From: Cephalothrix simula
Lineage: Eukaryota; Nemertea; Palaeonemertea; Archinemertea; Cephalotrichidae
Direction: 5' to 3'
Assembly (NCBI GenBank): GCA_035591015.1
Contig: JAXIUW010218619.1
Span: 1 to 10,684, forward strand
Length of the DNA: 10,684 nucleotides
Shown: in pieces, positions 1 through 7,697 of the stretch
Numbering within the stretch: position 1 is the stretch's first letter
Layout of the letters: each line of letters begins with the position of its first letter
Position numbers and translations under genes: made by a program
Notes under the pieces: generated by a model
The model's database searches: none
The model's input: the letters and a program-made list of their open reading frames with translations, nothing else
Told to the model about the DNA's origin: nothing

Positions 1-539
1 CGGGACACCCGTTGACTGGTGCATTATATTGTAGGTTTTTTTTTTCATGTTAAATATTCATTTGTTAAGAAAACCTGTGGTCCTTAAAAAATTAGCTGGG
101 AATTCTTGTGGTAATCTTATATAAAATCCGCCCTATAGAGCCGTCACACTGCTTGCCTGCTTCAATCGAGTTAAGGTTCAAGTTGCACGCAGAAAACGAA
201 AATTCACCAAATAAGATCAAATAATGACAAAGGATAGAAAATTTGGGAAGGTCATGACTAAAATAATTATTGCAATACATTCTTCTATACTTCCTTTATA
301 TACTCCTACCTTTATTTTATATGAATTACATTTCATTTAGTTGAAATTTTGTTTTGAAGTTGACCTATTTTTTTTAATTTCGAGGCAAACACATTTCACA
401 AATAGTTCCAGACAAACAAAATTATTTTGAGGAGACGTTTTACCAGAAACTGATAGCTAACAAATATATCTATAGACTCCTACCCTTGTTTTAAAGAAAA
501 AAATGTTTTAAAAAAGATAAACTTTGAAAAAATATTTTA
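1..539. other. AT-rich stretch, no gene seen
   Basis: I see no gene, RNA or mobile element here. There is a run of ten T at 36-45 and general AT richness. A 62-codon open frame on the minus strand (92-280) is no longer than chance allows and has no recognisable domain or good splice borders. Confidence 0.6.
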
Positions 540-574
540 GTTGCCATGGTAACAAAAATGGTTGCCATGGGAAT
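540..574. promoter_or_regulatory. Tandem RFX (X-box)-like sites
   Basis: Positions 540-553 read gttgccatggtaac, which fits the imperfect palindromic X-box bound by RFX winged-helix factors (GTNRCC, 0-3 spacer bases, RGYAAC). A second copy at 561-574 reads gttgccatgggaat and departs from the consensus only at its last base. The two 10-mers GTTGCCATGG start 21 bases apart, about two helical turns, so both sites would face the same side of the DNA. RFX sites control ciliary genes in animals, among other genes. That this pair is bound is inference; no gene start is evident beside it. Confidence 0.45.
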
Positions 575-1071
575 GAATTCATCATGCAACTATAACCTTA
601 ACTGTTGACCACTGTTAAGAGTTGGTATGAATAGATACAAATATAACGATGATATATTTATAGCCAAATTATCCTCTTGGTGATGGAAAATAATAAGGCA
701 ACACCCTTGTATGGTATGCCGTATATATTAGTGTAGTTTACAATCATTTCGTTATTAAAAACAAAAGGATATGAAAAACGTAGATTTTAAGAAAGGATGA
801 GATGAATCGCCAGTAAATCAATGGATTAGAGAACCACTGTCATAATTTTGTTATGTAACATCCATCTATATTTGACCATAAACGCGCTTGCTGAGGGACA
901 TCAATGCCTGTCCCTACATCTAAAAGTTCCGTGCTGTAGTGTCTCGGTTATTACACTTTTTCTATTCAAAAATCTAAATCCTCCGTTCGTTCCAGTCGTC
1001 AAATCCAAAGAATGCTTGAGAAATTGTAATTTAGATGTGCTAAAGTGAAAAAACTTCAGATGTAGACAGGG
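575..1071. other. AT-rich stretch, no gene seen
   Basis: Nothing firm is visible. An imperfect inverted arrangement around 598-620 (CTTAAC ... GTTAAG) is short. The 66-codon plus-strand frame at 848-1048 has no recognised domain. If the minus-strand exon ending at 1072 is real, this stretch would contain its 3' untranslated region. The nearest AATAAA on the minus strand is far off, near 311-316. Confidence 0.5.
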
Positions 1072-1282
1072 TTAGCAGATCGTCAGGAGGAACCATTCGA
1101 GTTTACAACTTTTTCTCGACTTATATTCTGATTGTGTTCCATTGTTTCCTTCGCGGCTATTTGAGGGAATTCCACCTCCTCTCTGGGAAAAAGTACAATT
1201 CTCTCGTCTTCTGCTAGACTGGAGAAATTTCCCACTGGAGAAATTTTTCAATCCGGTAGGCAAATTAGGGCTGGTTTCCAGC
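1072..1282 (-). CDS. Candidate terminal exon, unknown protein
   Basis: On the minus strand a pyrimidine-rich acceptor (tttctcctag) ends at 1283. After it, one base completes a codon and 69 codons run open to a TAA at 1072-1074. The peptide begins LETSPNLPTGLKNFSSGKFL and continues rich in Ser, Arg, Gly and Asn, like a disordered tail. No domain is recognised. G+C (roughly 44% by eye) is above the surroundings. The one-base overhang fits the two bases left by the candidate exon at 1777-1929, joining as GGG (Gly). Against it: frames of this length are expected by chance, and no polyadenylation signal lies close downstream. It could equally be non-coding DNA in a GC-richer island. Confidence 0.2.
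1218..1246. repeat. 13-bp direct repeat, 16-bp period
   Basis: ACTGGAGAAATTT occurs at 1218-1230 and again at 1234-1246, separated by CCC. Together with 1231-1233 the first copy creates a kappaB-like sequence on the minus strand (GGGAAATTTC, 1224-1233). It is either a small tandem duplication or a doubled binding site. It lies inside the candidate terminal exon. Confidence 0.5.
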
Positions 1283-1454
1283 CTAGGAGAAAGTTTCTGC
1301 TAAAATGCATACCTTGTCTGTGAGGTATAAAGCACTCCGCCAGATTTCTATATTTAATATAAATGGTTCAAAAGAACAAAATTTTGAAACGATAAACAAA
1401 ATGATACATAACATGAATCAAACAAAAGAAGCCATATTTGTTATTTCATAGGCC

Positions 1455-1524
1455 AGTGAAAAGTTGAAGTGACAATTGTCCGCCATCGTGTTTTCCTATC
1501 TCCCTTTAGAGGACCTTCAAGGGA
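1455..1524 (-). repeat. Diverged repeat, copy 1 (partner at 7057-7129)
   Basis: Read on the minus strand, three blocks occur in the same order and spacing as at 7057-7129 on the plus strand. They are TCCCTTGA (1517-1524, 8/8), GAAAAC...ATGGCG (1481-1495, 12/15) and TCAACTTTTCACT (1455-1467, 12/13). Block-to-block spacing is 29 and 28 bases here against 31 and 29 there. This suggests two old copies of one sequence in inverted orientation, 5.6 kb apart. The alignment was made by hand, and family and boundaries are unknown. Confidence 0.4.
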
Positions 1525-1571
1525 CCTCAATGACGTATTTCCGGTGGTAGGATGTGCAATGGAATTTCCGG
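1481..1571 (-). promoter_or_regulatory. Candidate TATA-less promoter, minus strand
   Basis: Read on the minus strand, the order is an ETS core with AT tail (CCGGAAATT, 1563-1571) and a second ETS core fused to a CRE-like site (CCGGAAATACGTCA, 1531-1544). After 44 bases comes CACGATGGCGG, close to the YY1 consensus AAGATGGCGGC, at about 1480-1490. ETS, CRE and YY1 sites near the start are the usual make-up of animal housekeeping promoters without TATA. The ATG at 1484-1486 opens a frame of only 22 codons (MADNCHFNFSLAYEITNMAS, then FV and stop), with no good donor site inside, so the first exon is unclear. The block is clearly more GC-rich than its surroundings. Function is inferred from motifs only. 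The sequence also overlaps a diverged repeat, so the motifs may be repeat-derived. Confidence 0.35.
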
Positions 1572-1576
1572 ACTTT

Positions 1577-1588
1577 CGAGGGCCCTCG
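1577..1588. repeat. GC-rich perfect palindrome
   Basis: CGAGGGCCCTCG is a perfect 12-bp palindrome in otherwise AT-rich DNA, six bases from the outer ETS core of the candidate promoter. It may be a dimer binding site; no factor is assigned. Confidence 0.5.
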
Positions 1589-1776
1589 GGGGAGGCAATG
1601 GAACGATACCTTTAATGGTGTCGCCAAAGCGTGCCTAGCAGGCAGTCTTCCTATTCTCCAAATGATATGTAAGAAATCTCGAAAGTAAGAATACTATGAG
1701 AGACAAATTGAGAGGGAATAGGAATGGAATGTTTTTGCTAGAATATTTTGTACATTGCTCCAGGCACCATACATAC

Positions 1777-1929
1777 CCAGTACTGACACATTCAATACTT
1801 TCGTCAAATATCGCTTCTTCGTGTAAGTGTACAGAACTCGAATCAAATATTATTTTTTTCAAAATTGTGGCAGTACTGGCTAGCAGCTCCCAGGCACTCA
1901 ATATAGTCTGATCAACACACACCTTATCC
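1777..1929 (-). CDS. Candidate internal exon, unknown protein
   Basis: On the minus strand an acceptor (cttttaattatag) precedes 1929 and a donor (GG|GTATGT) follows 1777. The 153 bases between are open in one frame as 1 + 50 codons + 2, a symmetric phase-2 exon. The peptide starts DKVCVDQTILSAWELLASTA and ends with an acidic stretch (EEAIFDESIE). Its composition looks like a folded, partly helical protein, but I do not recognise the family. The 3' phase fits the candidate terminal exon at 1072-1282. The promoter-like cluster between them would then be intronic or alternative. The plus strand is also open over 1696-1911, and frames of this size occur by chance here, so confidence is low. Confidence 0.25.
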
Positions 1930-2686
1930 CTATAATTAAAAGAGTGTTCTCAACAGCAATATTTTTTGACATCATCAAGTTATTCATATTTTAATTTGAT
2001 AAATGTTTATCCAACTTTTAAATTTAAATTCTGAAAATGTCAGCTTATCGTCTTTTTTTCACATTTCCAATCAACTTAAAACATATAAGACATTTGAATT
2101 TCACTTAAGCTGATATTTTTCTATTGATCATCTGATATTGATGTCAATGAAGCTTCGCCTAAATTTTCTTTGATTGATGTTGTCAAAAAACATCAAACGT
2201 TCATGATGTAGTTTGAATCTATTGACTGTCAGAATGGAGCATCGACTATGAATAAGGACTGTCTTTCTTATCTTAGTGTTTTTAATTTTTCAATATCACA
2301 TTGTAATTTTTCTGCCTTGTCAAATTAAATCAGTTACAAACAATAATATGATATCATTTTAAGCCTGAGCACTTTTCCACCCACAATGGTAAATGAAGCA
2401 TTGTAGGAAAAATTATGGAACCGTTAACCTAATTTTTCTTACGAGAATACCTCTCCAAAATGGATATGGATAATGGATCTGTTACTTATCAAAGTGACAG
2501 AGTTTCGAATATTATCTATTAATAGATTTTATCACCTGCATATTTGAAACCCTCTATATTCAATTGGTCCCTTTAATAAGACGGCAATACAATCGATATA
2601 TAAATATTCTATCTCTTCGATGAGTAAAAGACCCATCATGTTCTTCTTATCTTTCCTTTATACATATTTGGTACATATGTAGTACG
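1930..2686. other. AT-rich stretch, no gene seen
   Basis: No coding or RNA gene is supported. A short hairpin lies at 2175-2195 (TGATGTT, 7-base loop, AACATCA). The sequence around 2130-2220 carries several TGATGT/ACATCA words in both orientations. A minus-strand donor-like GTAAGA at about 2435-2440 has no convincing exon before it. Confidence 0.55.
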
Positions 2687-3275
2687 TGTGGTACTTTCAC
2701 CTCACAGAACGAGTCCGTTTAAATACATGTATTTTCATTTGCCTGGTGACCGGCAAGAAGGTTAGACGTCTGTCTAGTACTCTATATCAAATTTTCCAAT
2801 GTAACAAGAAAAATCTTTTCTCCAAGAGAGGAACTATGTCCATAGTTTTTCTGCTGCATCTGCATGAAACTGAATTATCAGAAAACGCGTCAGAACCGGT
2901 GTGAGATTTCCGGGTGCCCTGTTTGCCCCTTGTGTCAGATTTCAAGATGGCCAATTAGAAGGAGAGGTACCTTATAGGCATTACTTATTTGTATTGTATA
3001 TTGGCGTTCAAATATTTTGTTATAGAACACCCAAAATTTTGTATTTTGTTGTAAGTGGCAAGCATGTGGAAAAACATATTTTCTAAAATTAGCTATGTTT
3101 TGGATAAGTTTGAGGTGTGGTACAGAAATACTTTTTCAATAATGTTTCATGTTTGCCTCGAGACTTTTCAAGTTGAATCAAATTAAAAATCGTTATACTT
3201 CATATTGTCACCAAAATTATCATACATATATGTAATATTCCATAATGTCTAGTAGGAATATCATTGGCGTCTAAT
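2687..3275. other. Open stretch with weak splice and promoter motifs
   Basis: A good plus-strand acceptor (ctttcacctcacag, ending at 2707) is followed by 65 open codons to TGA at 2902-2904. The peptide begins RVRLNTCIFICLVTGKKVRR and matches nothing I know. Just after it come an ETS core (TTTCCGG, about 2908-2914) and CAAGATGGCCAATT (2943-2956), a YY1-like site adjoining a CCAAT word. These could be a terminal exon or a promoter, but nothing ties them together. The rest is AT-rich. Confidence 0.2.
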
Positions 3276-3296
3276 GCTGAGACCCCGGGCTGAGAC
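3276..3296. repeat. 8-bp direct repeat in a small GC-rich patch
   Basis: GCTGAGAC occurs at 3276-3283 and 3289-3296 around CCCGGG and is followed by ACGCGT (3295-3300). The patch has much higher G+C than its flanks. No function is assigned. Confidence 0.4.
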
Positions 3297-3300
3297 GCGT

Positions 3301-4156
3301 TAAATGTCTTTAATTAGCAATTATAGATTTTGCATCGCAGAAAATGCTGATCAATGGTGGCATTTTACAATCCGTAAATTGAAAAAGAATTGATGCTTTT
3401 TAGGACCATTTATTCAACCCTTTCCGTTGGTCTTCCTTATCAGAGCAATTTGACCATCTTTAAGAACCTCCTTCGGATTTTTACATCATTTAAGTGGGAT
3501 CACTAAGCACTAATTGATTAGGTCCTTTATGCTGGAAGCCAATAACTCCAAGTTAATCAGATTTTATAGCAGCAAAGACGTAGGATTGGGCTTTTTAAAG
3601 GTCCCGATAGATTAACGAAGGAAAGGAAAAACTATATGCGTAATATGAAAAACCTACCTTTGATTTCCAATATAAACAGATTAACGCAATGGGAGCAATA
3701 AAGCTTCCGAAGCTGCTAGTGTACCAATAATGTTCTAGTGTTTTTACTCAAAATTTGTAATGTGGCTCTACATTGCGAAGGGTAAAAAAGGCGTTGTTGT
3801 ACTTATGACAATCTCATTTATTGTGCCCCGCGGCTTTCTTGCCTGGTGCAGTTCCATATTGCACTTGCTGTACTGATCCGAACTAAAAAAGGGTGACCAT
3901 GCGCTCGTCATGAAACCCTCGAAATTAGGGAATAGTTAGGAGATTTTATTCGGAATTTTATCAAATATCTCCAAAGTCAGGGGAACTGAGGAACTAATAT
4001 AAAATTTTTGTTGCGTTTAATGAAATTTTTTGCTTTCAATAACTGCTTTGTTTGATACATTTATCGCTTTTTATGAAGGTTTGCTTTGAAAAAAATATTT
4101 TTGATTAAGTTTTGGCATTTAATGAAATGAGAAAATGAATACGAATTGGTATTTTC
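3301..4156. other. AT-rich stretch, no gene seen
   Basis: No gene is supported. TAATTGATTA (3511-3520) inside CTAATTGATTAG fits a paired-class homeodomain dimer site (P2). A minus-strand donor-like AAAG|GTAGGT near 3651-3660 follows an open run ending in IAPIALICLYWKSK, which looks membrane-like. Its upstream acceptor is poor, so I do not call an exon. The stretch ends at the transposon's target duplication. Confidence 0.5.
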
Positions 4157-4163
4157 TGCAGTA
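4157..4163. repeat. Target-site duplication, left
   Basis: TGCAGTA directly abuts the left terminal repeat. The identical 7-mer abuts the right end at 4604-4610. Confidence 0.8.
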
Positions 4164-4183
4164 CCGTTCATTAAAGACTTGCC
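4164..4183 (+). repeat. Left terminal inverted repeat of MITE
   Basis: This 20-bp repeat pairs with 4584-4603 at 19 of 20 positions; the difference is G/A at position 13. Confidence 0.85.
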
Positions 4184-4189
4184 TAGTCT

Positions 4190-4214
4190 GAGCTCATCCC
4201 TCATCCATTCGTCC
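4190..4214 (+). repeat. Subterminal direct repeat, left copy
   Basis: This 25-bp block beginning GAGCTCATCCCT recurs at 4551-4575 with two differences. Although the ends are inverted, these blocks lie in the same direction, so the element's two halves are not mirror images. Confidence 0.7.
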
Positions 4215-4290
4215 TCGTCCGTTCATCCTATCATTCCAGGACGGATGAGCGCTTATTTGGATGAATATGGCGTAGATCGTCCAATCTGTC

Positions 4291-4340
4291 ACTCATCCAT
4301 TCATCCATACAAATTTGGATAAATTGATGAATGGATGAGT
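4291..4340. repeat. 15-bp perfect hairpin inside MITE
   Basis: ACTCATCCATTCATC (4291-4305) pairs perfectly with GATGAATGGATGAGT (4326-4340) across a 20-base loop. It is built from the same CATTCATCC words that fill the element. Confidence 0.75.
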
Positions 4341-4550
4341 AACCTTTGATAAAACTAATCTTAACACCTCAGTGTTCAGCTTAAAGTTTGCTGAAGGATT
4401 TCGTTAATACGCTAAATAAAACAAGCATTAGCGATGCGTTGCTCGAAGGAATTACAATATCACTCATACAATCACCCATTCGTCCATTTATCCGATTTTG
4501 GATGAGGGCAGCATGGATTGATGGCGTTGTGGATGAATGGAAGAATGGGC

Positions 4551-4575
4551 GAGCTCATCCCTCGTCCATTCATCC
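4551..4575 (+). repeat. Subterminal direct repeat, right copy
   Basis: This is the second copy of the block at 4190-4214 (23/25). It lies nine bases inside the right terminal repeat, against seven bases from the left one. Confidence 0.7.
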
Positions 4576-4583
4576 AAGGGGTT

Positions 4584-4603
4584 GGCAAGTTTTTAATGAA
4601 CGG
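4584..4603 (-). repeat. Right terminal inverted repeat of MITE
   Basis: GGCAAGTTTTTAATGAACGG is the reverse complement of the left end with one mismatch. It is followed immediately by the duplicated TGCAGTA. Confidence 0.85.
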
Positions 4604-4610
4604 TGCAGTA
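4604..4610. repeat. Target-site duplication, right
   Basis: TGCAGTA matches 4157-4163 exactly. Confidence 0.8.
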
Positions 4611-5348
4611 TGATGTAAGGGAATTTCTTCAAATAAGAATCGTGGTTATCCTGAGAAAATCAGACAAATTTGCAGCTACCCTGTGGTATACCATGTAACA
4701 ATGGTATGTCAAATGCTATTAATACACAAAAGTCGAGGCAAAGAATAAACGTCTTTTTGAGTCTTGACGCATCTCTTCTAAGAACGGTGACTCTTTTAAT
4801 GTTAATATGACTTTAGAGGTTACTTATAAATTACATTGGCCAAGATGGCATTGACTATTCATTAGCAGCATCAGTTTTCAGGAGCGTGGCAATATATCAT
4901 TTGTAGGATAATTAGCATGACGCTTTGATCCGCTGAAGCTTTTTATCATATTTTGAAACTCATTAATCGTAGTTATTTAACGGAGTAGCCTGTTTTTATA
5001 CATCTTCTTTAACATTCGTTTTATTCATCAGCTTCATTGTCCCATGTGGTGATTACTGGAAATATACCTTGGTTTATCATGACTATAGATTTAAATCACG
5101 GTAATTGGCAATAGGCTACCATTTACAAATGTTTTTGAACGTGATCTGACTTAAGCTGGTTAGACGATAAACGTTTGGGATTAGAAAGCAAAGAGGTAAA
5201 TATGTCACTTGACGTTGATGGATACTGATACATGTGATAACGCCGAGTAATAATATTCTAATGATACTGGAACAAACCAGTATGGGGGCAGAAAAGATGA
5301 CTTTGGGGAGTGTTTGTTGTAAGGTACCACTGTGACAAGAGTGTTTAA
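4611..5348. other. AT-rich stretch, no gene seen
   Basis: No gene is supported. There is a 7-bp hairpin at 4688-4707 (ATACCAT, 6-base loop, ATGGTAT). At 4836-4849 ATTGGCCAAGATGGC joins a CCAAT word (reverse) to a YY1-like CAAGATGGC, the same 9-mer as at 2943-2951. Confidence 0.5.
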
Positions 5349-5401
5349 TGCTACAACTAGTACATGTAGCAGTGTCAGGTTAAATACATATTATGCATAA
5401 T
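5349..5401. repeat. Cluster of small palindromes
   Basis: TGCTACA (5349-5355) pairs with TGTAGCA (5365-5371) around ACTAGT and TACATGTA. ATTATGCATAAT (5390-5401) is a perfect 12-bp palindrome containing an octamer-like ATGCATAAT. These may be binding sites or simply characteristic words of this genome. Confidence 0.4.
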
Positions 5402-7056
5402 CATACACCGGTAAGACATGATGTCTTAAATTCGGTTTCTGATGGCATTTAGGTGAAATATCATTTTCTATCCCTTATGCCTGATAGATCATCATCTTTA
5501 AGATTGCTGTAAACAATCTCATTTGAGAGTACCCTAAAGGGTACCATGAAATGGGAATTTCTTGTTAAATACTGAATATTCTTTGCTTTCACCTCTTTTG
5601 ATAGTAGGAGTACTACTTGTTCAAGTAAGTCAAGACAAGCTGTATTTATTGAATTTCCATTTCTTGCCAGAGGGTATTTCAAAACATACATAAGATAAGT
5701 CCTTATTTACATGTCGTAGTAGTACAAGGTAACCTATATGAACAGGCTTCCGAATAGAAATATATATAGTTACGATATCGTCCCGTCTTTCCTATTGAAA
5801 CCTTATGGTCACTGTCGTGGCATAGGATTTGGGGTTGTTAATGAAATTCACCGTACTTTTGGAAACGAGGTAAATAAGATCTGCTGACCCATCTGGATTT
5901 TGCTGTGAAAACGTTTTATTGTCCATTTAGTTATTTTGATAGCTTCAGTTGAAACAAACGTTTGGGAAAAAAGGAGTCTTTACTGGGAACGTTAATCTCC
6001 TTTGTAAAGTATAAACGTTTTAAGTTGTGCTGACATAAGTGTTAAGCAGCTTATATATTTAGTATAATATCCGATGGGACGCATTTTAAATTTTTCTTCG
6101 AAATCACTACTTTATAAAATATTTGCCAATTTCCCTGTTCGTTAGCTGTGGACATAAGGTAATTCCTTAATTTATTTGTATTTTACATCATCATAAGCCG
6201 TCACATAACAAGTTGACTTCATTCCTGAATGAAGTTTATTTCCAATTAAAATTCAGAATTCGTACACACAGCAAATAAGAAAATGCAATACGAAATACAA
6301 ATCTTAAATTGCGGGATCCGGCAAAGCCTAAAAGGCCACTAAACGCAAACCCTCCTCTCTAAAAAATACATAATAAGAATACAATGATTCAGAGTAATAA
6401 ATTTCATAATGGTTATTTCAGATTATAAATTTCCTAAAAGAAAAGGGTGTTAGCACTCAAATACGTTTTGTAATTGATACCAGATACAATGCTTGTAAAT
6501 ATTGAATTGATTAGTGTCAGTATTGAATGTACATATAGCCTATAATTTATCTTGTAAATGATCAATAACTTCTGATAATAAAATTAAGAGTAAGAGGATA
6601 ACCAATCCAATAAAAATGAATTCATGTCAAGTTTCATAAATTATTCCTTATAGAGAAATTTTCTAAATTACAATTCAATTCAAAAAGAAAATTGTTTTTG
6701 ATGTGTTGCGTGTCTGGATTTATTAGTAAAGTTGCATTTACCTGTTATGTATATTTTTAGCTTTCGTCACTCATTAATAAGGCAATGCTTTCCATATGAG
6801 ACGTAATTCTCTTACCTTGATGAAATTATGTTAAGTTTTCCCAGGGCAAGAAACCAATTCTATTTTGTAGGCCTAAACCTATTGTTATTTTTTTCGTGGA
6901 AGATATAAATTCTTACCAGGAATAGATGTTGAAAATTCAGGCTGTGTTTATGTTAGCAATTGCTACCAATCCGCTTTCATTGGCCCTGTGGTCTATCTAG
7001 TGCTCCTCCAGAGGTGTTCCTATTAGTTGGTGGAAGCCCTTGGAGGACCCCCAACA
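5402..7056. other. AT-rich stretch, no gene seen
   Basis: No gene is called. A 76-codon minus-strand frame (5461-5691) has a coding-like flavour (segments such as CLDLLEQVVLLLSKEVKAKN) and an internal donor-like GAG|GTGAAA. Its acceptor is poor and I recognise no family. Small palindromes are GTACCCT-aa-AGGGTAC (5529-5544) and ACGATATCGT (5772-5781). From about 6960 the DNA becomes more GC-rich, leading into the repeat copy at 7057. Confidence 0.5.
6216..6235. repeat. 20-bp near-perfect palindrome
   Basis: ACTTCATTC and GAATGAAGT (9 bp each) flank a CT spacer. With a two-base spacer it is more likely a protein-binding dyad or cruciform-prone site than an RNA hairpin. Confidence 0.5.
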
Positions 7057-7129
7057 TCCCTTGACTGAGATAAGAGTCGGGGAAGTTGAAAACTAAATGG
7101 CGCCGTCGCTCCGAAGTCAACTGTTCACT
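7057..7129 (+). repeat. Diverged repeat, copy 2 (partner at 1455-1524)
   Basis: This is the plus-strand counterpart of copy 1: TCCCTTGA (7057-7064), GAAAACTAAATGGCG (7088-7102) and TCAACTGTTCACT (7117-7129). The central ATGGCGCC is again YY1-like. The ATG at 7097 opens only 11 codons (MAPSLRSQLFT), unrelated to the short peptide at copy 1, so the similarity is in the DNA and not in a protein. A weaker match may continue upstream toward about 6975. A 62-codon open frame (7086-7274) in another phase contains a basic segment and a hydrophobic run; it is unassigned. Confidence 0.4.
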
Positions 7130-7697
7130 TGAATTTATCAAGTTACCTAATTCAAAACCTACTGGAGTTAGAGTTAGAGAAAGAATTTGTATTACATTAT
7201 TCCTGATCTGTTCTTTTCTTTTGGGAAAAAGAAGAAGAGCTCAGTTGTGTTGTGTGTCCAACGCACTTCTTTAGTATCTAGTATCTGCTAGTGCATGTGT
7301 GTGTACAAATATATATTTTTTGTGTCGCTTTTCAACTCGACAGGTTGGATGGCAAGGTAATGTATATTTTAGATAGGCGGCACACATCCTGTTACCAATG
7401 ATCTTGCTAATCCTCGATTAGAGAAGTAAAGGATTTATACCCTTGGGTATTCCTGAATCAATGTGTCTAATTTCTGATTCTCTCTGTAAGATCTAGAATT
7501 TTTCTATCCACTTGTTTCAGTTTCAGTTTCTTAGTTCTTAGTTAAATGTTTGCTGTGGCTCTTGATGAAATGGTGCTTAGAGGCAAATGTCAGATTCATG
7601 CGTTGAAACATTAGCACTTGCAGGAAATGTCCAGTTAAACCTCGGTCAAATATTCATACTGTCATATCGCCCAGGAAGATCGACCTAGTTTTCTGGA
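7130..7697. other. Stretch with short simple repeats, no gene seen
   Basis: It holds a short TG run (7296-7304), a doubled TAGTATC (7272-7285) and TTTCAG TTTCAG TTTC followed by a doubled TTAGTTC-like unit (7515-7543). The TTTCAG words resemble splice acceptors, but no exon follows that I can support. Confidence 0.5.

Larger units (their letters stand above)
4164..4603. mobile_element. 440-bp non-autonomous DNA transposon (MITE)
   Basis: The element is bounded by 20-bp terminal inverted repeats, CCGTTCATTAAAGACTTGCC at 4164-4183 and its reverse complement with one mismatch at 4584-4603. Both ends are flanked by a perfect 7-bp duplication, TGCAGTA. The interior is packed with TCATCC (seven copies) and its complement GGATGA (five copies), often as CATTCATCC words. 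It includes a 25-bp direct repeat near each end and a 15-bp perfect stem at 4291-4340. Dense subterminal repeats are typical transposase landing sites. No transposase is encoded; the 76-codon open frame at 4388-4618 runs through the right end into flanking DNA and has no domain. Mobilisation would need an autonomous relative elsewhere. A 7-bp duplication is unusual: hAT elements give 8, P elements 7-8, Dada 6-7. I therefore leave the superfamily open. Confidence 0.85.

Noticed and set aside
1418-1486. 22-codon ATGGCGGAC frame as a complete small protein gene
   Set aside because: It is very short, not shared by the related copy at 7097, and better explained as a YY1-like site or an upstream start.
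3630-3720. Minus-strand exon ending IAPIALICLYWKSK at AAAG|GTAGGT
   Set aside because: The donor is good, but no acceptor with a pyrimidine tract lies before it and the open run is short.
4157-4610. hAT-type 8-bp target duplication
   Set aside because: The bases next to the 7-mer differ (C on the left, G or T on the right depending on side), so only seven bases match exactly, and the ends do not look like typical hAT ends.
4388-4618. 76-codon frame as a transposase or element-encoded protein
   Set aside because: It crosses the right end and the target duplication of the MITE into flanking DNA, and its sequence is just the CATTCATCC words translated.
7515-7543. Tandem TTTCAG as splice acceptors or telomere-like repeat
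   Set aside because: Only two and a half units, no exon after it, and the unit is not a telomere sequence.
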